From assembly GCA_024460105.1 (NCBI GenBank), contig JANFXS010000003.1, positions 62,001-126,000 on the forward strand: 64,000 bases of DNA. Direction: 5' to 3'. The first letter of the stretch is position 1. The number at the start of each line of letters is the position of its first letter. Of the stretch, positions 25,301 through 33,914 are shown one piece after another. The notes beneath the pieces are model-generated. The model did no database searches. It saw nothing but the letters and a program-made list of their open reading frames with translations, and had not been told where the DNA came from. The position numbers and the translations under genes are program-made. This DNA comes from Anaerotignum faecicola (GTDB lineage Bacteria; Bacillota; Clostridia; Lachnospirales; Anaerotignaceae).

Positions 25301-26560
25301 ACTTGTGTATTTCGGCTTGCTTGCGCCGTCTTTTGTTTTAACAGTATCAGGACGTATATCACTTTCCACTCCCGAAACATAAACTGTCATCGTATCTATA
25401 TCGCCTTTGCCTTTAATTTTGATTTTATCGTAAATATCGAAATCTTTAACTTCCGCTCCCTTGACAAAAGTAACGGTAGCGTTGTCCGCATTTTTTGTTG
25501 CCTCAAGCGTTTTAATAAATGCATCTGAATTAAGCTTCAGCTTAACGTCTGCGTCAAGTTTAACTTTATCTACAGACGCATCTATCGTTACTTCACTTAT
25601 ATCCTCGTCGTCAATTAAAACATCTTCATACCCTTTGCCGGAAATCCTGCCGTTAGAATTGAAGCTCGTTTTCTTTACAGTTGTATTTCCTTCGGCTTTA
25701 AACTCCGCAGACGACTTATCTATAACAAGCTTATTAACGTCACAATCGTCTGCATAAATTGTCCCGCCTCCGTACACATATAAAGCGCCTTCCACGGTTA
25801 TATCATCAAGATTTATTGTTTTGCTGCCCAAATCTTTTGAAATTATTAAATCGCCTTTTATTACCTTGCCGCTTAATGATGTTTTTTCAAGCGTATAATT
25901 TTCAAGATCTTCATTGCTGTCAACAGGAGGTTTATTTTGCTGACTTCCTCCATATGGTACATTCAAAAGGTAATTAAGCGCTGTTACTGCCTCGGCTCTT
26001 GTCATCACATTAGACGGTTTAAATGAACCGTCGGGAAAACCTGACAGCACTCCTTCATTTGATGCGGCTCCGACATAGCCTTTGGCCCAATCGGCTATAT
26101 TATAATAGTCGCTGTATTTTGACGCCCCGGAAACGTTGCCGCCGAGATTTCTTACTTGAGCCATAATAACCGCCGCCTCCTGTCTTGTCACAGGGCTGTC
26201 CGGCCTGAATGTGCCGATGCTGTCGCCTTTGATATATCCGGCGGCAACGCCTTTTTGAATTTCTCCGTAACCCCAATAACTCGGGCTTAAATCGGTAAAA
26301 TAAATATTTGACTTGCTGTTGAAGTTGAACGCTTTGTTGACAAGAACAACAAGCTCCGCACGGGTTATCGAATTATCCGGCTTAAAACTTCCGTCGGGAT
26401 ATCCCTTTATATATCCCATGTTTATCCATTTGTTGATTGTGCCCACAGCCCAGTGCCCGGCCGTATCATACGGCGACGCCGAAACGCTGAAAGGGACAGA
26501 CGCCGTCACCAATGCGGTCAAAGATATTAATGCCGCAGCTTTTTTTACCAGCTTCTTCAT
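22373..26560 (-). CDS. SLH-domain surface protein with beta-helix-like core and seven Ig-like repeats
   Basis: A 1395-residue exported protein. A signal peptide (about 1-28, cleaved after SVSA) is followed by three SLH domains (about 31-78, 87-138, 148-198) that anchor proteins to pyruvylated secondary cell-wall polymer. Residues 225-735 form two blocks of short repetitive strands (VEGALYVYGGGTIYADDCDV; VRGNIYIYGGQDHITF), probably beta-helical, joined by a Ser/Asp linker near 420. Then come seven Ig-like modules of about 92 residues: the first and last are diverged, the central five almost identical even at DNA level. Near-terminal residues form another short beta domain. GGAGG lies just before ATG 26560. 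Probable S-layer-associated adhesin or structural protein; ligand unknown. Confidence 0.85.
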   Translation of the reverse strand: MKKLVKKAAALISLTALVTASVPFSVSASPYDTAGHWAVGTINKWINMGYIKGYPDGSFKPDNSITRAELVVLVNKAFNFNSKSNIYFTDLSPSYWGYGEIQKGVAAGYIKGDSIGTFRPDSPVTRQEAAVIMAQVRNLGGNVSGASKYSDYYNIADWAKGYVGAASNEGVLSGFPDGSFKPSNVMTRAEAVTALNYLLNVPYGGSQQNKPPVDSNEDLENYTLEKTSLSGKVIKGDLIISKDLGSKTINLDDITVEGALYVYGGGTIYADDCDVNKLVIDKSSAEFKAEGNTTVKKTSFNSNGRISGKGYEDVLIDDEDISEVTIDASVDKVKLDADVKLKLNSDAFIKTLEATKNADNATVTFVKGAEVKDFDIYDKIKIKGKGDIDTMTVYVSGVESDIRPDTVKTKDGASKPKYTSSSDDDDDSSSGSSYKDLTIKNSNNDYDGNGRKYDDVKITASSGADISDFTVYGDLTIEKSVGTSSVTLTDIDVRGNIYIYGGQDHITFKNCNIRKDIISDTSDRDVKSRSAKNEFVKIRFDEDTKFAGRLRVKGNTSVEAYPSGKDITINGITVENAFDRGLILRADVNTLTVNGNCIITLSSGKTINNFSTADGLTDVRVALEGGNSLVKNINTNSKLYLTGNGNVGNIITNDANNISKEVNVKVDNISSSFVSVTNVIVNPLEGTVGIPLKLTANVEPSNATNKAVAFNLKNAGTTAAVLNGDILSAANAGTVIITVEVANGLGQGIKYTKDIAINIKAKEPEIIEVTNINVSPLEGTAGEPLQLTGTVEPSNATNKTVTYEVKDAGTTGAIVSGSTLTTMASGTVTLTAKVEGGLKSGAYTKDVVINIKAKEPEIIEVTNINVSPLEGTAGEPLQLTGTVEPSNATNKTVTYEVKDAGTTGAIVSGSTLTTTASGTVTLTAKVEGGLKSGAYTKDVVINIKAKEPEIIEVTNINVSPLEGTAGEPLQLTGTVEPSNATNKTVTYEVKDAGTTGASVSGSTLTTTAAGTVTLTAKVEGGLKSGAYTKDVVINIKAKEPEIIEVTNINVSPLEGTAGEPLQLTGTVEPSNATNKTVTYEVKDAGTTGASVSGSTLTTTAAGTVTLTAKVEGGLKSGAYTKDVVINIKAKEPEIIEVTNINVSPLEGTAGEPLQLTGTVEPSNATNKTVTYEVKDAGTTGASVSGSTLTTTAAGTVTLTAKVEGGLKSGAYTKDIVINIKQPGFVNISNVNLLTEPAEKVAGVPLTLSASIEPENATNKGKVDFIIKNPGTTSAVLTGNVLTALSPGRVELTVTVENGLIDGNYQQDIAIDIAAPTYNIAVGQKFNLSTLIGEEEKSNNIVWSVKFAPSNSVSINNAAQELTANAVGTILINAQMTNKTDPSKVINKTYSFAVTS
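22905..24285 (-). repeat. Five tandem near-identical 276-bp repeats
   Basis: Phrases such as TTTATGTTTATTACTAC and GCAAAGGTTCCCCCGCCGT recur every 276 bp, exactly 92 codons, inside the SLH gene. Most differences between units are single bases at silent positions, with a few Ile/Ser, Met/Thr and Ser/Ala changes that divide the units into a left and a right subgroup. The pattern implies recent duplication or ongoing gene conversion. Confidence 0.95.
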
Positions 26561-26946
26561 ATATGCTCCCTCCTCCGCTGCCTAAATATAGGCAAATAAT
26601 AATACATCCAATGTTTTACAGAAACTTATTAATTGCAATGCTGAACTTTTAAATCTCCAGCTAAATATTTGAATTTGTTATTTCCAAAAGAAAATAATGA
26701 TAAAATAAACATATATTATCTTTTATATTCTCATTCTATTACTGTGATTTTATAAATTCAATCAATTTAACATACTTGAAATAATATTTTAAGATTTGTA
26801 ATATAAGACAAATAAGAAAGATTTTTTGTTCCGGAAAAATCAATTTTTTAAAAAAATTCATAAAAATAAAAATCCGGCGTAAAAACGATTTAATTAACCG
26901 TCCTCGCCGGATTCTTAACCGAAAAGTCTAAATCCTGTAAAATCTT
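26561..26946. other. AT-rich intergenic region, SLH gene leader and bcp terminator
   Basis: About 385 bp. It contains the SLH gene's GGAGG-type ribosome binding site at the left edge and the bcp terminator (26867-26913) at the right. The remaining 270 bp are very AT-rich and presumably hold the SLH promoter, but I could not pick a convincing hexamer pair, and I see no gene. Confidence 0.5.
26867..26913 (-). terminator. Rho-independent terminator of yaaA-bcp
   Basis: AATCCGGCG and CGCCGGATT form a 9-bp outer stem; inside, ACGATTTAATTAACCGT can extend it. On the minus strand the stem is followed by TTTTTATTTTTA. It lies 34 bases after the bcp stop. Confidence 0.8.
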
Positions 26947-27408
26947 TTAATTTTTCAAATATTCAAGTATTTCAGCCGCATTTGTATCCGGTTTAACTTT
27001 CGGCATGGCTTTCTCAATAATACCGTTTTCATCTATAATATATGTTGAACGTACAACCCCCATGCCAACCTTTCCATACAGCTTCTTTTCTTTCCAGACA
27101 TCATAATCCTGTATTGCCTTAAGCTCAGGATCGGAAAGAAGTATAAACGGCAGTTTGTATTTATCGGCAAATTTCTGATGTGAAGCCGAACTGTCTTTGC
27201 TTATGCCAATTACAACTGTGTTAACAGCTTTAAAATCATCATACGCTCCTGCAAAGGCACACGCTTGTTTTGTGCATCCCGGCGTGTTGTCTTTGGGATA
27301 GAAGTATAAAACAACTTTCTTCCCAATGAAATCAGAAAGGCTTACATTGTTTCCGTCTTTGTCAGGAAGCGTAAAATCAGGAGCTTTTGTTTGTTCGTTA
27401 AGCATCAT
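26947..27408 (-). CDS. bcp: Thioredoxin-dependent thiol peroxidase (Bcp/PrxQ)
   Basis: A 153-residue peroxiredoxin: APDFTLPDKDGNNVSL, then the peroxidatic cysteine in PKDNTPGCTKQACAF with the resolving cysteine five residues later (C-x4-C), characteristic of two-cysteine PrxQ/Bcp. Later blocks are GISKDSSASHQKFADKY and VVRSTYIIDENG. It reduces hydrogen peroxide and organic hydroperoxides using thioredoxin. Three in-frame ATGs exist at 27414, 27408 and 27405; 27408 has the best distance to AGGGG. The start lies inside the end of yaaA, so the two are translationally coupled as a peroxide-defence pair. Confidence 0.95.
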   Translation of the reverse strand: MMLNEQTKAPDFTLPDKDGNNVSLSDFIGKKVVLYFYPKDNTPGCTKQACAFAGAYDDFKAVNTVVIGISKDSSASHQKFADKYKLPFILLSDPELKAIQDYDVWKEKKLYGKVGMGVVRSTYIIDENGIIEKAMPKVKPDTNAAEILEYLKN

Positions 27409-28156
27409 ATTCATCCCCTTTTATAAATATATATTTATGTTCCGAAGAATATTTTTCGGAAAATTTAAATCCCATTCTGTCAAAACTTTTAATATCCGAA
27501 ACATTGTTTATATTGTTTTCGGCCATATAACGCACCATTTCTCCACGTGCCATTTTGCATTGGGTGGCCTTTTCAATTACCTTGCCGTTTTTTATTTCTC
27601 CGAAAACGCAGCTTATAACATTTACGTCGGCCGATACATTATCCAATACAACTTTGCTGTATTCTTTAGAAGCAAGGTTAACAATTATATCAGTCTGCGC
27701 CGTAATATTATCCGCCAATTTACTGCCCCAAAATTCATAAAGCGATGAAAAACCGTTTCCCGAAAGTTTTGCCTGCATTTCCAGCCTGTACGGGACAACG
27801 CCGTCAAAAGGCCTCAGAATTCCGTAAAACCCCGATAAAATTAATAGGCTCTTATCTATATAATTAAATTCGTCATATGTAAAAACCGACGGAGCCATAT
27901 ATTGAAACTGTATGCCCTCATAGGCGAGGATTGCAGGCGTTAAATTATTGTACAATTCCATTTTCTCTAAACGCGCTTTATTAACAGAAGCTATTTTATC
28001 GCTGCATTTCCATAATTTTTTAAGGCTGTCATAATCCATTGATTTTAATAACTCTTTAAGCTGTTCTGTCTTTTCCATAAATTGAGGAACTGAACGTGGA
28101 ACCAATGAGCAGTTATCAATATTCATCTTTTTTGCAGGCGAAATAATTATTTTCAT
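27398..28156 (-). CDS. yaaA: YaaA peroxide stress protein (DUF328)
   Basis: A 252-residue protein beginning MKIIISPAKKMN, the hallmark of the YaaA/DUF328 family, with later ILSGFYGILRPFDGVVPYRLEMQAKL and FWGSKL blocks and a MARGEMVRYM region. In E. coli YaaA limits free iron and protects against hydrogen peroxide; family members bind DNA. ATG 28156 lies six bases after GGAG; upstream in-frame codons at 28177 have no support. It overlaps the thiol peroxidase gene bcp by 11 bases, which strengthens the peroxide-defence assignment. Confidence 0.93.
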   Translation of the reverse strand: MKIIISPAKKMNIDNCSLVPRSVPQFMEKTEQLKELLKSMDYDSLKKLWKCSDKIASVNKARLEKMELYNNLTPAILAYEGIQFQYMAPSVFTYDEFNYIDKSLLILSGFYGILRPFDGVVPYRLEMQAKLSGNGFSSLYEFWGSKLADNITAQTDIIVNLASKEYSKVVLDNVSADVNVISCVFGEIKNGKVIEKATQCKMARGEMVRYMAENNINNVSDIKSFDRMGFKFSEKYSSEHKYIFIKGDEYDA

Positions 28157-28363
28157 ATATAACTCCATATGTATCAAAATATTTTATATATTATAACATA
28201 AAAATCATTTTTTTCAAAACATTTAACTTCAAAATACTTATTTTTACATTGTATCCGGCGCTTTATAAATACTTTTTAATATCTTTGTTATTTTAACATA
28301 TTTAATAAAATAATCTGGTAATATCTACATATATGTGTTAAAATAAAAACATCGCGTGTTTAA

Positions 28364-28439
28364 AAAAAGTTGTTAAATCCACGAGTTTATGACAACTTTT
28401 TCATTTACGCATAAAATAAACAGTCCGACTGTTTTATTT
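28364..28439 (+). promoter_or_regulatory. Two hairpins in the leader of the chemoreceptor gene
   Basis: Hairpin 1 pairs AAAAAGTTGT (28364-28373) with ACAACTTTTT (28392-28401), a 10-bp stem ending in T-run as in an intrinsic terminator. Hairpin 2 pairs AAATAAACAGT (28414-28424) with ACTGTTTTATTT (28428-28439) and ends two bases before the TAGGAGGT ribosome binding site. I recognise no known riboswitch. The rest of the 300-bp region upstream (28157-28363) is AT-rich without a gene. Confidence 0.55.
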
Positions 28440-28457
28440 CTATAGGAGGTATTATTG

Positions 28458-30425
28458 ATGAAGAAAGTAAAAAATTTAAAACATAAAATTATATTTTATG
28501 TCATGTCTGTATCGATATTTTTATCGGTATTGATAATCGCTATCATGTCTGTCGGAAGCTTGCGGTCAACTAATTCAATCTTGTTGGATAACATGCAGAT
28601 AACGTCCAGAATTGCTGCACAAAGCATAAGCTCCAACCTTCATTTGCTTTCGGAACGAATTTATAATCTTTCAATAGAAGAAGTTTTTATTAATAAAGAT
28701 TCAAGCGCAGCCGAAAAAAAGGCTCTTTTAGACAATACAAAACTGCAAATTGAATTTGTTTGGCTTTCGGCATACGATCTTAACGGCAAAAAGCTCTTCG
28801 GCGACGAAACTTCTCCTGCATCCATTTCCGATACAAAATATTTTTCCGACTTAAAAGAAACTGAAAACACAGTGATAGGAGAACCCCATTATGAAAATGA
28901 AGTCCTTCAGCTTTGTATTGGCTCCCCCATGAAGGAAAACGGCGAGATAGTCGGATATATTGTCGGAAGTTATAAATATGATTTGCTAAATGATATAATA
29001 AGCCTTTTAATACTAGGCGATACGGGAAGCGCATGTATTTTAAATGAGGATGGAAAAATAATAGCCGATCAAAATTTACAAAATATAGTAAATGAAATAA
29101 GCATATACGATCTTTATACGACAGATGAAAATGCTGCCGTTATAAAAAAAGCATTGGCTTTTGAAACCGGCTCTAGTCTAATGGCTTCAAATAATCGAAA
29201 TTACTATATAGGATACGCTCCCGTACCGGGGACTAACTGGGCGCTTTTGGTCAATGCGCCTCAAAATGAATTTATGGAACCGGTTCTGTTTTCTATTGCG
29301 GTGTCTGTAATTTTGGCAATTATACTTCTGATAATTGCGGCGGCAATAATAATCCCGGTTTCCGGCAAAATTTCATCTTCAATATCCGCAGCAACAAAAC
29401 GTTTGCAGGGACTTGCCGAAGGCAACCTTACAGAAGAAGTCGTCCTCTCAAACAGCAACGATGAGGCCGGACTTTTAACAAACGCGCTTTCCAAAACGAT
29501 TAAAAGCCTGAATCATTACATACAGAATATAGAAAGCTGCCTTGGCGCATTATCATCAGGCGATTACACTATAGAAATACCTGACAGCTTCTATGGCGAT
29601 TTTACTTCAATCAAGCATGCGTTGGAAAATATAACCGTGTCGTTAAATAAAACAATGACACAGGTTAATATTTCATCAATAGAAGTCAGCAAAAATTCAA
29701 AAGAAGTATCGGGATATGCAAAACGGCTTTACGACGGATCGGAAAATCAGGCCGTGCTTCTTGAACAATTACAGGAAAGCATGGAATATATAACTTCTAC
29801 CATAGAACAAAACAAAGAAAATGCGCTTCAGATTGTACACTGCTCTCAAAATGCAAGCGAAAAAACGTCTCTCGGAGACGGCTATATGCAAAGCATGTTA
29901 AATACAATGAACGATATACATTCCGGCATGCAGGAAATATCAAAAATAAGCAAACTTATTGAAGATATTTCGTCACAAACAAGCATCCTTTCGCTTAACG
30001 CTTCTGTAGAAGCCGCAAGAGCCGGACAAGCAGGAAAAGGGTTCGCAGTAGTAGCGTCGGAAATCGGAAGGCTTGCAAAGCAAACGTCCAACGCATTAAA
30101 ACAGACAAGCGAAATAATAGAAAAATCTTCAACTACAATACAAAAGGGCCTTGATACTGCCGGACATACTGCTAAAGCATTCCATGCTATACAAAATGTT
30201 ACAAGCGAATATGAAGAAATTTCTTTAAAGCTTACAAACATAGTTGAAAACCAAATAAACGCAATAACAAATGTAAATGAACAGCTTAATTCCCTCCGTA
30301 ATATTGCAGACGAAAACAGGAGCCTTGCTGAGGAAACGGATCATATGGCGGAAGGTTTCTTAAATCAGTCCGAAAGGCTTAAAGACTTTGTGCTTCAAGT
30401 TAAATTAAAGAAAAATATACTTTAG
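28458..30425 (+). CDS. Methyl-accepting chemotaxis protein with dCache sensor
   Basis: A 655-residue chemoreceptor. Membrane helix 1 (about 11-33) and helix 2 (about 277-300, [23 protein letters not shown]) flank an extracytoplasmic dCache-type domain with [39 protein letters not shown] and [23 protein letters not shown] region follows ([14 protein letters not shown]), then the signalling coiled coil with the hairpin tip [37 protein letters not shown]. Ligand unknown. ATG 28458 is preferred over the TTG one codon upstream because of spacing to GGAGG. Its neighbour is a small FMN-binding lipoprotein and, beyond it, the phosphonate operon on the opposite strand. Confidence 0.95.
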   Translation: MKKVKNLKHKIIFYVMSVSIFLSVLIIAIMSVGSLRSTNSILLDNMQITSRIAAQSISSNLHLLSERIYNLSIEEVFINKDSSAAEKKALLDNTKLQIEFVWLSAYDLNGKKLFGDETSPASISDTKYFSDLKETENTVIGEPHYENEVLQLCIGSPMKENGEIVGYIVGSYKYDLLNDIISLLILGDTGSACILNEDGKIIADQNLQNIVNEISIYDLYTTDENAAVIKKALAFETGSSLMASNNRNYYIGYAPVPGTNWALLVNAPQNEFMEPVLFSIAVSVILAIILLIIAAAIIIPVSGKISSSISAATKRLQGLAEGNLTEEVVLSNSNDEAGLLTNALSKTIKSLNHYIQNIESCLGALSSGDYTIEIPDSFYGDFTSIKHALENITVSLNKTMTQVNISSIEVSKNSKEVSGYAKRLYDGSENQAVLLEQLQESMEYITSTIEQNKENALQIVHCSQNASEKTSLGDGYMQSMLNTMNDIHSGMQEISKISKLIEDISSQTSILSLNASVEAARAGQAGKGFAVVASEIGRLAKQTSNALKQTSEIIEKSSTTIQKGLDTAGHTAKAFHAIQNVTSEYEEISLKLTNIVENQINAITNVNEQLNSLRNIADENRSLAEETDHMAEGFLNQSERLKDFVLQVKLKKNIL

Positions 30426-30488
30426 TTAAAATTTGCAGCGTCTTATAATATTTAATTACTTTTTCGACCAAAAAGAGGTGTCCAAAAT

Positions 30489-30926
30489 ATGAAGAAAAAA
30501 ATTATATATTTTTCATTTGTTATTATAGCTCTCCTTTTAGGCGGCTGTAGTTCGGAAACAAAAATGCAGGACGGTTTTTATACCGCTGAAATGTCAGAAT
30601 ATTCCCATGGTTGGAAAGAATATCTTTGTATAATGGTAAAAAATGATAAAATAGTTTATGCAGAATTTAATGCTAAAAATCCCAGCGGATACATTAAAGC
30701 CTGGGATAATGCATATATGCAAAGTATGAATGCTGTTCAGGGAACATATCCGAATGAATATACAAGGGAATATGTGGCTCGTCTTATCGAATCGCAAAGC
30801 CCCGAAGAAGTTGATATAATTACAGGGGCTACAACTTCAGGCGATAATTTCTTAAAACTTTCCGCGGCAGTTGTCGAACAGGCAGTTGCCGGAAATACTG
30901 AAATTGCTACCGTTCAAGCCCAGTAG
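30489..30926 (+). CDS. FMN-binding-domain lipoprotein
   Basis: A 145-residue lipoprotein: signal peptide with lipobox LLGGC (cysteine about residue 20), then a single FMN-binding domain (pfam04205-like) with GFYTAEMSEYSHGWKEYL, IVYAEFNAKN and DIITGATTSGDNF. The DxxTGATxS pattern matches the ApbE flavin transferase site, so FMN is likely linked covalently to the second Thr of TGAT. Such proteins serve in extracytoplasmic electron transfer. It starts at ATG 30489, six bases after AGAGGTG, 63 bases downstream of the chemoreceptor and probably cotranscribed with it. No ApbE is present here. Whether it serves the chemoreceptor, a reductase, or an unlinked system cannot be read from sequence. Confidence 0.85.
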   Translation: MKKKIIYFSFVIIALLLGGCSSETKMQDGFYTAEMSEYSHGWKEYLCIMVKNDKIVYAEFNAKNPSGYIKAWDNAYMQSMNAVQGTYPNEYTREYVARLIESQSPEEVDIITGATTSGDNFLKLSAAVVEQAVAGNTEIATVQAQ

Positions 30927-30956
30927 CCATTTAAATACACAAATACATAACAAAAA

Positions 30957-30997
30957 ATACCTTCCATAATCTCATAAATTATGGAAGGTATTTTTTA
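30957..30997. terminator. Bidirectional terminator between FMN lipoprotein and phnX
   Basis: AAAATACCTTCCATAAT and ATTATGGAAGGTATTTT form a long 17-bp stem around a 7-base loop with T-rich tails on both sides, between converging genes. Confidence 0.9.
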
Positions 30998-31013
30998 CTG
31001 TTCTGTATTTTTA

Positions 31014-31781
31014 CTATTCTATAATATCTAATATTCCTCGTATATCATCAATTACAAAATCCGCGCCGGCATTGATATATATATCGGCCGCCTTTTTTGC
31101 CGTTTCCCTTTTTCGTTCGCTTGTAAGCGCATTAAATTCATTTTCTGTGAGTCCGACAACCGAGCTTCCTTCAATAATGCCGACTGTAATCAGTCCTGCA
31201 TTTTTTCCCTCTTTAATATCCGCAACAGTGTCTCCCACTTTAATAACCCTTTGGACGTTGTCAAGCTTAAGTACCTCCATATTCCTGAATATCATGTATG
31301 GATAAGGCCTGCCGTAATTTCCGACGTCGTCGGGACTGCACCAATAATCCGGCGAATACCCAAATTCATTTGCCTTAGGAACTACAATTTCCATCATTTC
31401 CCTAGTATAACCTGTTGTGGAACCTATTTTCAACCCAAGTTCCCTAATCTTTCTAACAGTATCAACTACATATGGTTTTGGATATGCAAAATTGCTCACA
31501 ATCTCCAAAATCTTCTTTTCACTTAATTCATATACTTTCAATACGTCTTTTTCCGTCCATTTGACGCCGTGTTTTTCTATCCATAATCTGTTAATCCTAT
31601 CCATTGTCATCATTGTTCTTACATGATCAATTTTCAACATTCCCATAGGTTTTCTTACTTCTTCAAGCGAAGGCGTTATGCCAAATGCTTCAAAGGCTTC
31701 AATAAATGCCTTTACCGGCGCAAAACTTCCATAGTCTACCGTTGTCCCGGCCCAGTCGAATATAATACCGTCAAATTTCAT
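31014..31781 (-). CDS. phnX: Phosphonoacetaldehyde hydrolase
   Basis: A 255-residue HAD-superfamily enzyme. The nucleophile aspartate lies in IIFDWAGTTVDYG, and MGMLKIDHVR contains the lysine that forms a Schiff base with the aldehyde, the feature that identifies PhnX. Later HAD motifs are GSTTGYTREMM and VGDTVADIKEGKNAG. It splits phosphonoacetaldehyde into acetaldehyde and phosphate, the second step of 2-aminoethylphosphonate (AEP) breakdown. Its ATG overlaps the phnW stop by one base (TAATG). It is the last gene of the five-gene AEP operon. Confidence 0.96.
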   Translation of the reverse strand: MKFDGIIFDWAGTTVDYGSFAPVKAFIEAFEAFGITPSLEEVRKPMGMLKIDHVRTMMTMDRINRLWIEKHGVKWTEKDVLKVYELSEKKILEIVSNFAYPKPYVVDTVRKIRELGLKIGSTTGYTREMMEIVVPKANEFGYSPDYWCSPDDVGNYGRPYPYMIFRNMEVLKLDNVQRVIKVGDTVADIKEGKNAGLITVGIIEGSSVVGLTENEFNALTSERKRETAKKAADIYINAGADFVIDDIRGILDIIE

Positions 31782-32875
31782 TATCTTTTCTCCTCTAAAT
31801 AACTTTTAAATATATTACAAAGTTTTTCCATATCCTCCTGATATATCTCGCCTATGTTTCCTATCCTGAAAGTTTCGGCATTTGTCAGCTTTCCGGGATA
31901 TATAGCGTATCCTCTTTCTTTAATATAATTGTACATTTCATCAAAATCACACTTTATATTTTCAGGATAATAGAATGTGGTTATTATAGGCCCCTGAATA
32001 CTTTTGTCTATGTAAGTTGAAAATCCCATTTCAGCCATATGCTCAATTAAGTATCTGTTGTTGTTTTTGTATCTTTCATATCTTGCTCCGACTCCGCCTT
32101 CTTCATCAAGTTCCTCAAGCGCTTTCCAAAATGCCAAGACAACATGCGTCGGAGAAGTAAAACGCCATTTACCGTCTTTATGCATCGTATTCCATTGGTC
32201 ATATAAGTCGAGCGACAAACTTCTTGCTTTGCCCTTGCTTTCTTCCAATTTATCAGTACGGCAAATTATAAAGGAAAAACCCGGTACGCCCTGAATGCAT
32301 TTATTTGCACTGCTTATTATAAAATCAATGCCAAGTTCGCCTACATTTATATCAACGCCGCCAAAACTGGACATTGCGTCAACAATAAATGTTTTTCCCG
32401 CTGATTTAACTACGTCGGCAACCGGCTTAATATCATTTAAAATACCCGACGTAGTTTCGCTGTGCACCATAGAAACATGTGTTATTTGCGGATTATCATT
32501 TAATATTTCTTTAATCCTACTTGAAGACGGCATTTTATTATATTCTTCACTGTAAAGTATATAATCTATTCCTGCATGCATAGCTATATCTGCCATGCGT
32601 TCTCCATAAGCTCCATTAGACGCTATCAGTAAAACATCTTTTTTTCCTACAACGCTTGTAATAACAGATTCAACGCCAAATGTGCCGCTGCCCTGAATCA
32701 GAACCGACGTATATTCAGGCTCGCTGACATGGGCAATTTCGAGCAGTTTTGCGCAAATTGAGCGGGTTATTTTTTTATAGTCTTCATCCCATGTACAGTG
32801 ATCCTCAAGCATCTGTTCTTTTACAGCAGACGTTGTTGTCAACGGTCCCGGCGTAAGTAATTTATAATTCAGCAT
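31781..32875 (-). CDS. phnW: 2-Aminoethylphosphonate--pyruvate transaminase
   Basis: A 364-residue class V aminotransferase: LLTPGPLTTTSAVKEQML at the N-terminus, GSGTFGVESVI, VSMVHSETTSGILND, the aspartate in FIVDAMSSFGG and the PLP lysine in SSANKCIQGVPGFSF. It transfers the amino group of AEP to pyruvate, giving phosphonoacetaldehyde and alanine for PhnX. The length and all catalytic positions are typical. It lies between the substrate-binding protein gene (31-bp gap) and phnX (overlap). Confidence 0.96.
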   Translation of the reverse strand: MLNYKLLTPGPLTTTSAVKEQMLEDHCTWDEDYKKITRSICAKLLEIAHVSEPEYTSVLIQGSGTFGVESVITSVVGKKDVLLIASNGAYGERMADIAMHAGIDYILYSEEYNKMPSSSRIKEILNDNPQITHVSMVHSETTSGILNDIKPVADVVKSAGKTFIVDAMSSFGGVDINVGELGIDFIISSANKCIQGVPGFSFIICRTDKLEESKGKARSLSLDLYDQWNTMHKDGKWRFTSPTHVVLAFWKALEELDEEGGVGARYERYKNNNRYLIEHMAEMGFSTYIDKSIQGPIITTFYYPENIKCDFDEMYNYIKERGYAIYPGKLTNAETFRIGNIGEIYQEDMEKLCNIFKSYLEEKR

Positions 32876-32906
32876 AAAAATTCCTCTCCTTTAATACTTT
32901 AAATAT

Positions 32907-33914
32907 TTATTTGCAGCTTTCCGATAATTCCTGATGTTTTTTTAACAGCTCAACAGTCAAAGGTTCCGGAAAAGTTTTTGGATATAATGACGCATTTACG
33001 GAATCCGTTTTTTCACCTTCATATATTGAATTCGGATAGTATTTTTGAAGTTCACTCCTGCCATTTTCAATTATACATTTCGCCATTTCCTGTGCAAGAG
33101 GATTTGTTTTGTCTCCCTTATCGACAACCGCAACTGATTCTGTAAGGGAAAAATTGCCTTCCGTTGGATCTACATAATCTATCGGCAAACCGCTTTCTTT
33201 ATCGGCAACAGCCTGCTGCCTCAGGCCAAAGCCAACCGCAACCTCTCCGGCCCGTACTTTTTTAAGCGGTGCGGAACCTGAACTTTCGATATGCGGCCCC
33301 GCATTTTCATATATCGCAGTCAACACTTCTTTTGCCCCTTCTTCGCCGTATTCGCTCACAAGGGCTTGTATTAAGAGCCATGCTGTAGACGAACTTTGAA
33401 TATCTGTTACAGAAATCATATCCTTATATATAGGATTTGTCAAATCTTTAAGACTGGCAGGAGTAGGCAATCCGTTTTCCGAGAGCATTTCCGTATTGAT
33501 AATAATTGCCCCTTCCTGTGAGGTGATCGGAGCACAGTATGTTTTTTCGCTTCCATCTAATAATTTATATTCAAAATTTAAATTCTGGAACATATTTTTT
33601 TGCTCCTGCGCGCTGTCGATGTAGAATGTACTTAATGTAATCAAATCGGCTTCTATGTCGGAACCTTCTGCAAATACTTTGCCGCCAAGTTCCGACGTGC
33701 CGAACGTTTGAAATATATATTTACCGTCGTATCCGCCGGCGTCAAGAGCCGCCTTCATGGCTTCAATTGCTTCATCATCTGCATTTGAGTATATCACAAC
33801 CTCATTTTGGGCGTCTGAAGAAGTTTCCCCGGAGCCGCCGGCACATCCTGAAGATATCAAAGAAAACGATAACGCCCCTGCCAAAATAATTGAAAAAATC
33901 CTATTCCTTTTCAT
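32907..33914 (-). CDS. 2-Aminoethylphosphonate ABC transporter substrate-binding lipoprotein (PhnS-like)
   Basis: A 335-residue lipoprotein with signal peptide and lipobox SSGC (cysteine at about residue 23), then a type II periplasmic-binding fold related to iron and thiamine binding proteins: EVVIYSNADDEAIEAMKAAL, FGTSELGGKVFAEGSDIEADLITLS, and VAVGFGLRQQAVADKESGLPIDYVDP. The gene's place in an operon with phnW and phnX and a two-domain permease assigns it to AEP or a similar phosphonate. Its start overlaps the permease stop by 14 bases. Confidence 0.88.
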   Translation of the reverse strand: MKRNRIFSIILAGALSFSLISSGCAGGSGETSSDAQNEVVIYSNADDEAIEAMKAALDAGGYDGKYIFQTFGTSELGGKVFAEGSDIEADLITLSTFYIDSAQEQKNMFQNLNFEYKLLDGSEKTYCAPITSQEGAIIINTEMLSENGLPTPASLKDLTNPIYKDMISVTDIQSSSTAWLLIQALVSEYGEEGAKEVLTAIYENAGPHIESSGSAPLKKVRAGEVAVGFGLRQQAVADKESGLPIDYVDPTEGNFSLTESVAVVDKGDKTNPLAQEMAKCIIENGRSELQKYYPNSIYEGEKTDSVNASLYPKTFPEPLTVELLKKHQELSESCK

